Assembly (NCBI GenBank): GCA_039714835.1
Contig: JBDLIN010000011.1
Span: forward strand, 1-34,140
Direction of reading: 5' to 3'
From: SZUA-22 sp039714835
GTDB taxonomy: Bacteria > Bacteroidota > Ignavibacteria > Ignavibacteriales > Melioribacteraceae
DNA: 34,140 nucleotides
Shown here: positions 1-6,101 of the stretch, one piece after another
Numbering within the stretch: position 1 is the first letter of the stretch
Layout of the letters: every line of letters starts with the position of its first letter
The notes under the pieces: generated by a model
Told to the model about the DNA's origin: nothing
The model's input: the letters and a program-made list of their open reading frames with translations, nothing else
Databases searched by the model: none
Position numbers and translations under genes: made by a program

Positions 1-72
1 CCGTTATATGGCTGAAAAGAACTTGAAAATGTAAAAACAATAAACTATATTTAGTCTAAAAAAGGACTGATA

Positions 73-345
73 ATGAAATTAAGTGAATCTGTAAAATCAA
101 TAAGCTACCTAAAAGCAAATGCAGCAAATTTAATTGATGACATAAATAAGAATCAAAAAACATTTGTTATTACACAGAATGGGGAAGCAAAAGTTGTAGT
201 TCAGGACATAAAAGCATATGAGAAAATGCAAGAAACAATGGCAATGCTAAAATTATTGGCAATGACTAATGTTCATAGTAAGAAAGCAAAAGATATTAAA
301 ACTACTTTTAATAGACTCAGAAAAGAATTAAAATCTATACAATGA
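73..345 (+). CDS. Phd/YefM-family type II antitoxin
   Basis: This 90-residue protein has the Phd/YefM pattern: an N-terminal stretch that asks for a short strand and helix (SYLKANAANLIDDI), then FVITQNGEAKVVVQD, the conserved strand-turn-strand of the family, and a charged helical tail that normally binds the toxin. It should neutralise the ParE-like toxin encoded one base downstream and repress its own promoter. The start at 73 follows a purine-rich AAAAGGA. A short imperfect repeat (AGTCT-AAAAA-GGACT) overlaps this region and is a possible autoregulation site, which is inference. The identification rests on the family pattern and the partner gene. Confidence 0.88.
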   Translation: MKLSESVKSISYLKANAANLIDDINKNQKTFVITQNGEAKVVVQDIKAYEKMQETMAMLKLLAMTNVHSKKAKDIKTTFNRLRKELKSIQ

Positions 346-346
346 T

Positions 347-673
347 ATGAGAAAATGCAAAGTAGTAATAGATCCACAAGCAGAACAAGATCTCAAAGAA
401 ATATTTATTTATGTTGCCACAAATGATTCAATTTCTGTAGCAGATAAGCTATTAAATTCTTTAGAAAAAACATGCTTCAATTTAGAGGAATTTCCAGAGA
501 GAGGACATATTCCACAAGAATTAAAATTAACAGGAATAAAAAGATATTTAGAAACTCATAACAAATCCTACCGAATAATTTATGAGATCGATAATAATCT
601 AATATATATACATAGTATTTTGGATGGCAGAAGAAATATTCAAGAAATTTTAAGTGAAAGATTATTAAGATAA
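347..673 (+). CDS. RelE/ParE-family toxin
   Basis: The 108-residue product carries the RelE/ParE fold signature: an N-terminal PQAEQDLKEIFIYV helix, the NLEEFPERGHIP turn, and the C-terminal YRIIYEIDNNLIYIHSILDGRRN strands. Members either cut ribosome-bound mRNA (RelE) or poison gyrase (ParE). The sequence, with its 'DGRRN' end and no clear RelE catalytic set, does not decide between these. It starts one base after the antitoxin stop, so the two are translationally coupled, the usual order for antidote first. It is full length for the family. Confidence 0.88.
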   Translation: MRKCKVVIDPQAEQDLKEIFIYVATNDSISVADKLLNSLEKTCFNLEEFPERGHIPQELKLTGIKRYLETHNKSYRIIYEIDNNLIYIHSILDGRRNIQEILSERLLR

Positions 674-785
674 TTAAAAGCCATATAACATTGGCTCAAA
701 GTGATCTCCGTTAAACTGGGGCAATTTTGTTTTTGAATTGTGGATCTGAAGTTGTAGTTTTATAAAAGTTGTTAAAATTTTAAAA

Positions 786-805
786 CCCGCCAAAAAGATG
801 GCGGG
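786..805 (-). terminator. GC-rich hairpin with T-run on the minus strand
   Basis: CCCGCC (786-791) and GGCGGG (800-805) form a perfect 6-bp stem around an 8-base loop. Read on the minus strand the stem is followed at once by TTTTAAAATTTT, the form of an intrinsic terminator. No minus-strand gene lies immediately to the right, so it either ends an unseen short transcript or is a mobile-type repeat. The plus-strand reading lacks a T-run. Confidence 0.4.
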
Positions 806-950
806 CAGGTTAATTATTTAATAAAAACGTTTAGGATTTGCGTCTTTAAAAGTTTCAACGTCGGATGCTTAAGCCAAAAGGCCGTTGTGTGTCTATTAAA
901 ATAAAAAATGCAATAAAAAATCCATTAATTAAAATATAAAGGAGTTAAAA

Positions 951-1277
951 ATGGCAGAAGCAAAAGGTTTGAAGAAACCGGTAAAACTGAAAAATGAGCT
1001 GGCAGAGTTTCTGGGAGCAACAGAGCTTCCTAGGACAGAGATTACTAAAAAACTATGGGACTATATTAAAACGAATAAGCTTCAAACAAAGACTGAAAAT
1101 GGAAAGCCTGAAAACGCAGGCAAGTTCATTGTGGCTGATGCGAGTTTGCTCCCTATCTTCAAAAACACAAAATCCAAAAGCAAATCAGGCAAAGTCACTG
1201 ACCTTACAAATTTGAAAGAAGGCCAGACTATCAACATGATGCAGATGGCCGCTGTTGTTGGCGCAAATATAGATTAA
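951..1277 (+). CDS. SWIB/MDM2-domain small protein
   Basis: The 108-residue product matches the SWIB fold: KPVKLKNELAEFLG, the PRTEITKKLWDYIKTNKLQ helices, then a lysine-rich loop and SLLPIFKN. The short basic N-terminus (MAEAKGLKKP) and the K/S-rich segment near residues 73-81 suggest nucleic-acid contact. Bacterial stand-alone SWIB proteins are known mainly from Chlamydiae and scattered phyla; their function is unsettled, with a chromatin or DNA-binding role proposed. A good ribosome site, AAAGGAG at 938-944, sits six bases before the ATG. The gene is monocistronic and is followed by a stem-loop at 1287-1343. GC content appears higher than in its neighbours. Confidence 0.85.
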   Translation: MAEAKGLKKPVKLKNELAEFLGATELPRTEITKKLWDYIKTNKLQTKTENGKPENAGKFIVADASLLPIFKNTKSKSKSGKVTDLTNLKEGQTINMMQMAAVVGANID

Positions 1278-1286
1278 GACTAAAGT

Positions 1287-1343
1287 GTCGGGACTACTTG
1301 CGAATTTTGTATGTGGCTTCATAACCCACTAAGCAGTCCCGAC
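1287..1343 (+). terminator. Long-loop stem after the SWIB gene
   Basis: GTCGGGACT (1287-1295) pairs perfectly with AGTCCCGAC (1335-1343), with a further CTT/AAG pairing inside the loop. It begins ten bases after the SWIB stop codon and is followed by CGCTTTATTTTA, a moderate T-rich tail. The 39-base loop is long for a classical intrinsic terminator, so it may also be a processing or repeat structure. Confidence 0.5.
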
Positions 1344-1396
1344 CGCTTTATTTTAAGCGAGATTTAAGTGCATAGTTTTTGAAATCCACCAAAAGA

Positions 1397-1430
1397 TCCG
1401 CCCAACAATCCGTCAGCCGACGGAGGCGGA
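1397..1430. repeat. Nested palindromic element
   Basis: TCCGTC (1409-1414) and GACGGA (1419-1424) form a 6-bp stem with a 4-base loop. Directly outside, TCCGCC (1397-1402) pairs with GGCGGA (1425-1430), leaving CAACAA as a one-sided bulge. This bipartite GC-rich form is typical of dispersed palindromic repeats in otherwise AT-rich genomes. There is no T-run on either side, so it is not a terminator. Confidence 0.5.
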
Positions 1431-1511
1431 CAGGCTGGCGAGCAAGTGTAGTTCTCCGAAGGAGGCCTACGGACAAGTTAGTAAGTTAAGTTTTTAATAA
1501 ATAAACATGGC

Positions 1512-1576
1512 GTATGCTTTAAGCAAGTTCGTTCAAACGGTGGACGCTTTGGCCAACACACCGTTCGGTTGCATAT
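1512..1576. repeat. Imperfect stem-loop upstream of the acetyltransferase gene
   Basis: AACGGTG (1536-1542) pairs with CACCGTT (1559-1565) around a 16-base loop, and farther out GTATGC (1512-1517) pairs with GCATAT (1571-1576) with one wobble. The fold ends 13 bases before the acetyltransferase start and could influence its expression or be a recombination-type folded site. It does not match a known element by eye. Confidence 0.35.
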
Positions 1577-1588
1577 TAAAAAGATCCG

Positions 1589-2407
1589 ATGAATTACACT
1601 CAATTACAGTTTAAAAAATTCTTAAAGATACTTGAAATTCAACCAAGAGATCCTAGTCTCGATGCATTAACTCAAATAATAAGATCCTATATAACTACAA
1701 TACCATTTGAAAATATATCAAAGATATATTACAAGAAAAAATATGGATTAATGAATATTCCTGATCTTGATTTGTATCTTGATGGCATATCATTGCATAA
1801 TTTTGGTGGTACTTGTTATTCAAATAATTTCTATATGAATAGATTACTGGATTACTTAGGATATGAGGTTCGATTGTGTGGAGCAGATATGACAAATCCT
1901 GATGTTCATATAGTTAACATCGTAAGTATTGAGAATAGAGATTACCTTGTTGATGTCGGATACGCTGCCCCTTTCTTTGGTCCAATCCCTTTAGATTTAA
2001 CTCAAGAATATAAAATAGGATTAGGTTCTGATGAGTACGTTTTATTTCCAAGGAATTCGAAAGGGTATTCAGAATTAAAAATGTTTCGAAATGGTTGTTT
2101 AAAACATGGTTATTCTGTAAAACCACAGGCTAGATCGATATCAGAATTTGAAACAGTCATAAAAGCCTCATTCAGAGAATCAGCGACTTTTTTAAATGCT
2201 ATTTTACTTGTTCAATTTGGGCAGCAGTCATCAATTAGAATTCATAATTTTTCATTAATTGAATCTAACAAACAAAATTTTAAACAGATTGAAATTAAAA
2301 ATAAAGAAGACTTAGTTAATAACATTCTTAGATATTTTGCGATCCCAAAGGAAATAATAGAAGAATCAATTGGTTCGATTACAAACTTTGAAGATGCTTG
2401 GAATTAG
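1589..2407 (+). CDS. nat: Arylamine N-acetyltransferase
   Basis: The 272-residue protein has the complete NAT layout. The IPFENIS motif is at 38-44. The catalytic cysteine is C76 in GGTCYSNN, the histidine is H107 in PDVHIVN, and the aspartate is D122 in LVDVGYAAPF. These enzymes move an acetyl group from acetyl-CoA to arylamine, arylhydrazine or related substrates in the cytoplasm, detoxifying xenobiotics or finishing natural products. Length fits the family (about 260-280). The active-site box reads GGTCYSNN instead of the common RGGxCxExN, so substrate range may be unusual. It stands alone, with no clear ribosome site before the ATG. Confidence 0.9.
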   Translation: MNYTQLQFKKFLKILEIQPRDPSLDALTQIIRSYITTIPFENISKIYYKKKYGLMNIPDLDLYLDGISLHNFGGTCYSNNFYMNRLLDYLGYEVRLCGADMTNPDVHIVNIVSIENRDYLVDVGYAAPFFGPIPLDLTQEYKIGLGSDEYVLFPRNSKGYSELKMFRNGCLKHGYSVKPQARSISEFETVIKASFRESATFLNAILLVQFGQQSSIRIHNFSLIESNKQNFKQIEIKNKEDLVNNILRYFAIPKEIIEESIGSITNFEDAWN

Positions 2408-2477
2408 TATCAATATTTTTTATTAATGTAATTATGAAGTATCCATTTTTTTTCGATTAGAAAAGGAATTGTAAATA

Positions 2478-2903
2478 ATGGAAAAATTTAATTTTTTAAT
2501 TGGAAATTGGGATATGGAATATAATATTCCTAAAAGTCAGTTCAGTGAAGCTACCACCGGAACCGGGAAAGGAACATTTAAAAGAACGCTTGATGATAAA
2601 TATGTTCAATTTGATTATTCGACATTAATTGATGGTAAAAAAGGTCAAGCACATGGAATTTTTGCTTGGGATGAAAAAATAAAAGCTATTAGATTTTGGT
2701 GGTTTGAAAGTTCAGGAAGTTTCTCTACAGCAACATGCAATTTTATTAATGATAAAACTCTGTTTATGAGTTGGCATGATTCTCTTTTAATTCAAACTTT
2801 TGAAAAGGTTGATTCGAATAAGATGATATTAAAAATGGAAAATCAGAATTCTGAAGGAGAATACGAACTAATAATGAGAGTGATATTTACAAGGGAAAAG
2901 TAA
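2478..2903 (+). CDS. DUF1579-like protein, probable beta-barrel
   Basis: The 141-residue product starts with FLIGNWDMEYNIP, the opening of DUF1579-type and related lipocalin-like proteins, followed by alternating strands (GTFKRTLDDKYVQFDYS, AHGIFAWDEKIKAIRFWWF, ATCNFINDKTLFMSW) that suggest a small closed beta-barrel. There is no signal peptide, so it is probably cytoplasmic. The ligand is unknown. It is separated by 70 bases from the acetyltransferase and by 23 bases from the next gene, so co-expression is possible. The family call is from overall pattern only. Confidence 0.55.
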   Translation: MEKFNFLIGNWDMEYNIPKSQFSEATTGTGKGTFKRTLDDKYVQFDYSTLIDGKKGQAHGIFAWDEKIKAIRFWWFESSGSFSTATCNFINDKTLFMSWHDSLLIQTFEKVDSNKMILKMENQNSEGEYELIMRVIFTREK

Positions 2904-2926
2904 TTTTATTTGACTATATAAAAGAT

Positions 2927-3367
2927 ATGATAGAAGACATGTTACACATTAAAATATTCATATCATTATTATTGGTGATTATTGTTTTAAGCTGCTCTGA
3001 TATTAGTAATCCAGATGAACTTGAGAATTCTCTTTTACTAAATGATACAACTTATATTGCTATACATGAGACTAAATGGAATTATGATAAAAACATTGGA
3101 GTTAAATATCGGAAACAATTAGAAGAGTCAAGATGTCCTATAGGAGTACATTGTTTTTGGGAAGGAAACGCAAAAGTTGAATTAGAAGTACGTGTTAATA
3201 ATTTAAATCACATAATTCATTTAAACACATATAACGGTTATACTCGGGATACACTCTTGAATAATTTCCGTATTAATTTAATTAATGTTTTTCCGTACCC
3301 AAGATTTGACAGCGCTCATGTAAGTGAAGATAGAGGGATAACAATATTTGTATCAGAAGAAAAATAA
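2927..3367 (+). CDS. Small lipoprotein with a CPxGxxCxW motif
   Basis: Residues 6-22 are strongly hydrophobic and end in LSC at C23, a lipobox, so the mature protein should be lipid-anchored on the periplasmic side or the outer membrane. The mature part of about 120 residues holds SRCPIGVHCFWEGNAKVELEV near 69-88. The two cysteines (C70, C75) plus Trp in this short loop recur in small lipoproteins of Bacteroidetes, from recollection, and may form a disulfide. No function is known. An alternative start at 2939 (MLHIKIF) is equally possible. It ends 16 bases before the beta-lactamase-fold gene and is probably co-transcribed with it. Confidence 0.7.
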   Translation: MIEDMLHIKIFISLLLVIIVLSCSDISNPDELENSLLLNDTTYIAIHETKWNYDKNIGVKYRKQLEESRCPIGVHCFWEGNAKVELEVRVNNLNHIIHLNTYNGYTRDTLLNNFRINLINVFPYPRFDSAHVSEDRGITIFVSEEK

Positions 3368-3383
3368 TATTAGAAGGGAAATA

Positions 3384-4265
3384 ATGAAATCGATTACTAT
3401 TGTTTTATTTTTATTCATGTTTATATCATGCTCAAATGAAAATGGATTGGAAGGATTAAGGGAAGAAATTGATAAAATAATCCTAGACAAAAATGCAACT
3501 TTTGGAATTGGTATCTATGATTTTAAAAATGATGATACGCTTTTTATCAATAAAGATAAGCAATTTGCAATGATGAGTGTGGTTAAGTTTCCGCAAGCTG
3601 TAGCAATTTTAGATCAAGTTGACAAAGGGAAGTTAGATTATGATATGAATATTCATTTTGAGAATAGTGATCTTCGGCAAAATACATATAGTCCGTTGCG
3701 GAATCAAACAACCGGCATAGATACTAATATAACTTTAGTTGAAGGATTAAGTTATACCGTATCAAAAAGTGACAATAATGTTTATGATAAATTCTTTAAA
3801 ATTTTGAGGGATACTGAAGTTGTTGAAAAATATCTGCAGAATTTAGGTTTAAATAATACAACAGTGGGAACCGACTATGCTAATATGGAAGTAAACACTA
3901 TTTATGCAAATAAAAGCACTCCAAAGGATATGCTTGAACTACTTAGAATGCTTCATGATAATGAAATATTATCTAAAAAAAGCAATGAAGTATTATGGCA
4001 AAAAATGGTGGAAACATTTACTGGTCCAGATCGGATCAAAGGACTTCTTCCCGAAGGAACAATTGTTGCTCATAAAACCGGGACATCAGGAAAGGATGAA
4101 AATGGTGTTACAGCGGCATACAACGATGTTGGCATTGTTAACCTGCCAAACGGAACAATTTTTGCTATTGTAGTTTTCATTGCAGATTCAAAAGAGAAAA
4201 GCAATATTAATGCTAGAGCAATTGCAGAAATTTCAAAAGCTGTATACGATTATTTAAATTATTAA
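3384..4265 (+). CDS. Class A beta-lactamase-fold lipoprotein lacking the canonical Glu166
   Basis: I chose the ATG at 3384 because it follows AGAAGGGAAATA and puts a clean signal peptide with lipobox FISC (C16) at the N-terminus; an upstream in-frame ATG at 3348 adds 12 residues. The 293-residue protein shows S65-V-V-K68 (the SxxK site), S129-D-N131 and K231-T-G233, the hallmarks of class A serine beta-lactamases, closest in style to subclass A2 of Bacteroidetes. The omega loop, about 161-181 (VGTDYANMEVNTIYANKSTP), has no ExxLN/ExxMH. Counting back from P180 places Thr163 where Glu166 should be. It may be a slow lactamase, a penicillin binder or another serine hydrolase. It is lipid-anchored. 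Confidence 0.82.
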   Translation: MKSITIVLFLFMFISCSNENGLEGLREEIDKIILDKNATFGIGIYDFKNDDTLFINKDKQFAMMSVVKFPQAVAILDQVDKGKLDYDMNIHFENSDLRQNTYSPLRNQTTGIDTNITLVEGLSYTVSKSDNNVYDKFFKILRDTEVVEKYLQNLGLNNTTVGTDYANMEVNTIYANKSTPKDMLELLRMLHDNEILSKKSNEVLWQKMVETFTGPDRIKGLLPEGTIVAHKTGTSGKDENGVTAAYNDVGIVNLPNGTIFAIVVFIADSKEKSNINARAIAEISKAVYDYLNY

Positions 4266-4349
4266 TCGGTTGTATTAAAAAATATTTTCAGAATGTTTAT
4301 ATAATCAAAACAAACAGAAGTCTGGTTGCCTAGTTAGATAGACATTTTT

Positions 4350-4366
4350 AGAAAAAATGTTTTTCT
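4350..4366 (+). terminator. AT-rich hairpin, weak terminator candidate
   Basis: AGAAAAA (4350-4356) pairs with TTTTTCT (4360-4366) around ATG, followed by a pyrimidine-rich tail. It lies 85 bases after the beta-lactamase-like gene and before the next start. The stem is almost wholly A-T, so it is weak. Confidence 0.25.
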
Positions 4367-4408
4367 TCTCATCTTCTTCTATTTTATAAACAGATAAAAG
4401 GGAAGGTT

Positions 4409-4963
4409 ATGTTTACAGTAAAAATATTTATCTTCACAATTATAACGGTAATACTTTTCTTAATTTCAAGAAAATCTCTGACTGATATTTACTCCCACGG
4501 TTTCTATCGATTTTTTGTTTTTGAATTCATAATTATTCTTTTTTTAATGAATGTTGATTCATGGTTTTCCTCCTTGTTCTCTTTTTCTCAAATAATTTCA
4601 TGGGTACTTTTAATAATTTCTCTGATATTTGTTATTGATGGATACCGTACGCTAAAGGCAGAGGGAAAACAAAATGAAATGCGATTAGAAACACATTTAT
4701 ACGAATTTGAAAAAACAACACAGCTAGTAACAAAAAGTATCTATCAATATATCCGTCATCCAATGTATAGTTCTCTTCTTTTCTTAACTTGGGGAATCCT
4801 TTTTAAATCTATTTCTGCGATAGGAATTATTCTTACAATAGGAACAATGATAGCTCTTGAAATGGCAGTTAAAATAGAAGAATCAGAAAATATTGAGTAT
4901 TTTGGCGATGACTATGAGATCTATATGAGCAAAACCAAAATGTTCATCCCATATATTTGGTAG
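4409..4963 (+). CDS. Isoprenylcysteine/phospholipid methyltransferase-like membrane protein
   Basis: The 184-residue protein has four to five hydrophobic segments (about 3-20, 34-50, 60-77, 120-150). It ends with the family signature: YQYIRHPMYSSLL (R116-H117-P118, the SAM-binding helix start) and KIEESENIEYFGDDYEIYM (E157-E158, then F-G-D-x-Y). These belong to the ICMT/PEMT superfamily of integral-membrane S-adenosylmethionine methyltransferases. Bacterial members act on lipids or unknown small molecules. The start is supported by GGAAGG just upstream, although its spacing of two bases is short. It converges with the LytTR gene. Confidence 0.8.
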   Translation: MFTVKIFIFTIITVILFLISRKSLTDIYSHGFYRFFVFEFIIILFLMNVDSWFSSLFSFSQIISWVLLIISLIFVIDGYRTLKAEGKQNEMRLETHLYEFEKTTQLVTKSIYQYIRHPMYSSLLFLTWGILFKSISAIGIILTIGTMIALEMAVKIEESENIEYFGDDYEIYMSKTKMFIPYIW

Positions 4964-5042
4964 ATATTAAAACCGAATTTTTCTATAATTCTATAAATAA
5001 ATATTCAAATATGAATCTAATCGCTCATCCAAACTATTGATG

Positions 5043-5894
5043 TTAATTCATTGAAAGTTCTTTTGAATAATTCCTTGAAACCGGAATTTGAAAGTCTAGT
5101 TCAGTTATATGAAGATACAAAGCACGAGCATTTCCCGATGTAGTTTCAACTTTGTTTAAATTAACAAAATATGATTTGTGACATCGGATTATTCTTTCAT
5201 TGTTGGAAATACTTTCTTCAATCTTTTTCATCGTAGTTCTAACTATTTCTTTTTTTACAGTTTCATTATCTATGAAAAAGATAGTTACATAATTCCCCAT
5301 CGATTTTACACATAAAAAATCTTTTTGACTTATTTCAAGATTAGCAACTGATACAACTGTTTTTTTAGTTTCAGAATTACTATTTGAATTTTTAACAGCA
5401 ATTTGCTGATTTACTCTACTAGCAATCTCTTCATTTCTAGTTCGGAATCTTTGCTCAAAATAATAAGTTGAAAAAATACTTGGAATAGCTCCTACAACAA
5501 AGGTTATATAAATAAAATATAGAAAGGAATGGTTCAAATCTGATGGTTTATTAAAACTGCTAAAATAAAGCCAATTCATTAGGGCAATAAAAATAATCAT
5601 AAAAAAACTATGAATAGTGCTTTTCCAAACATTCCATTTCTCCGGATAATAAAAAGATGGAAAGAGATTCATGATTACAAATAGATTGAATAAAATAACT
5701 AAAGTTGTTATAACTCCATATCCAGCAAAATATAGAATTTCATTATTCTCAACTTCATCGAGTCCGAATGGCTTAAAAATATAAAGAAACAAGAAAATGA
5801 AGAATCCAAAACTGAAGGCAATTCCTAATTTTTCTCTGTTTGATTCAATTATTGGAAATGGACGGGTTAATATTTGCTTTAATTTATCAATCAT
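5043..5894 (-). CDS. Membrane-anchored LytTR-family transcription regulator
   Basis: The 283-residue protein has four predicted membrane helices (about 24-41, 54-77, 93-111, 123-145), a short polar linker, and a LytTR DNA-binding domain from about 185 to the end. The LytTR part shows FLCVKSMGNYVTIFF, the KKEIVRTTMKKIEE helix and IIRCHKSYFVNLNKVE, all typical. There is no response-receiver domain, so it is a one-component membrane sensor-regulator, a type common in Bacteroidetes. The ligand is unknown. It faces the methyltransferase-like gene tail to tail and has its own 207-base upstream region. Confidence 0.88.
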   Translation of the reverse strand: MIDKLKQILTRPFPIIESNREKLGIAFSFGFFIFLFLYIFKPFGLDEVENNEILYFAGYGVITTLVILFNLFVIMNLFPSFYYPEKWNVWKSTIHSFFMIIFIALMNWLYFSSFNKPSDLNHSFLYFIYITFVVGAIPSIFSTYYFEQRFRTRNEEIASRVNQQIAVKNSNSNSETKKTVVSVANLEISQKDFLCVKSMGNYVTIFFIDNETVKKEIVRTTMKKIEESISNNERIIRCHKSYFVNLNKVETTSGNARALYLHITELDFQIPVSRNYSKELSMN

Positions 5895-6055
5895 ATAAAA
5901 ATCTACATTATATCTCCAAATATATTAAATGAATTTTAAACCTTTCAATTATTAGATTGTCTAGATATTTTAGCTAAATAATATAATTAAGTCAAAGATA
6001 TTTTTTGTTATAAATATGGTTTTCAGGGGATTAATGAGAAAAAAGATATAAATGT

Positions 6056-6076
6056 AACCAGGTCACTGGTTTTTTT
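6056..6076 (+). terminator. Intrinsic terminator in plus orientation
   Basis: AACCAG (6056-6061), loop GTCA, and CTGGTT (6066-6071) form a perfect stem that runs into seven T residues (6070-6076). It is a textbook plus-strand terminator, but both flanking genes read on the minus strand. It may serve the ABC-F transcript as a bidirectional element, since on the minus strand it lies 26-46 bases after that stop codon, or it may end an unannotated plus-strand RNA. Confidence 0.55.
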
Positions 6077-6101
6077 GACACCCTTCAATAACAATAAATC
6101 T

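Larger units (their letters stand above)
3..689. repeat. 11-bp inverted repeat enclosing the toxin-antitoxin pair
   Basis: GTTATATGGCT at 3-13 is the exact reverse complement of AGCCATATAAC at 679-689, so the two arms lie 59 bases before the antitoxin start and 6 bases after the toxin stop. An 11-bp exact match placed this way is unlikely by chance. The arms resemble integron attC outer core sites (GTTRRRY / RYYYAAC), each with one mismatch to the consensus. A cassette would have its start and its own attC left arm in this geometry. However, no full attC fold follows the right arm, so the cassette reading is only a possibility. Confidence 0.45.
1278..1588. other. Hairpin-rich spacer without genes
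   Basis: No plausible coding frame is visible. The stretch contains the post-SWIB stem (1287-1343), a nested GC-rich palindrome (1397-1430), a small CTCC-GAA-GGAG hairpin (1454-1464) inside a TCCG...CGGA pair, and a larger imperfect fold (1512-1576). Base composition is clearly richer in G and C than the flanking genes, which suggests repeat or recombination-associated DNA. No promoter could be assigned with confidence to the acetyltransferase gene that follows. Confidence 0.5.

Noticed and set aside
679..716. Complete integron attC site after the toxin gene
   Set aside because: The distance between the outer cores is only about 38 bases and the inner arms do not pair; known attC sites are longer and fold.
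700..740. GTTAAACTGGGGCAATTTTG looked like the end of an IS21-type insertion sequence
   Set aside because: No transposase, no partner end and no target duplication are visible, and I cannot verify the resemblance without a database.
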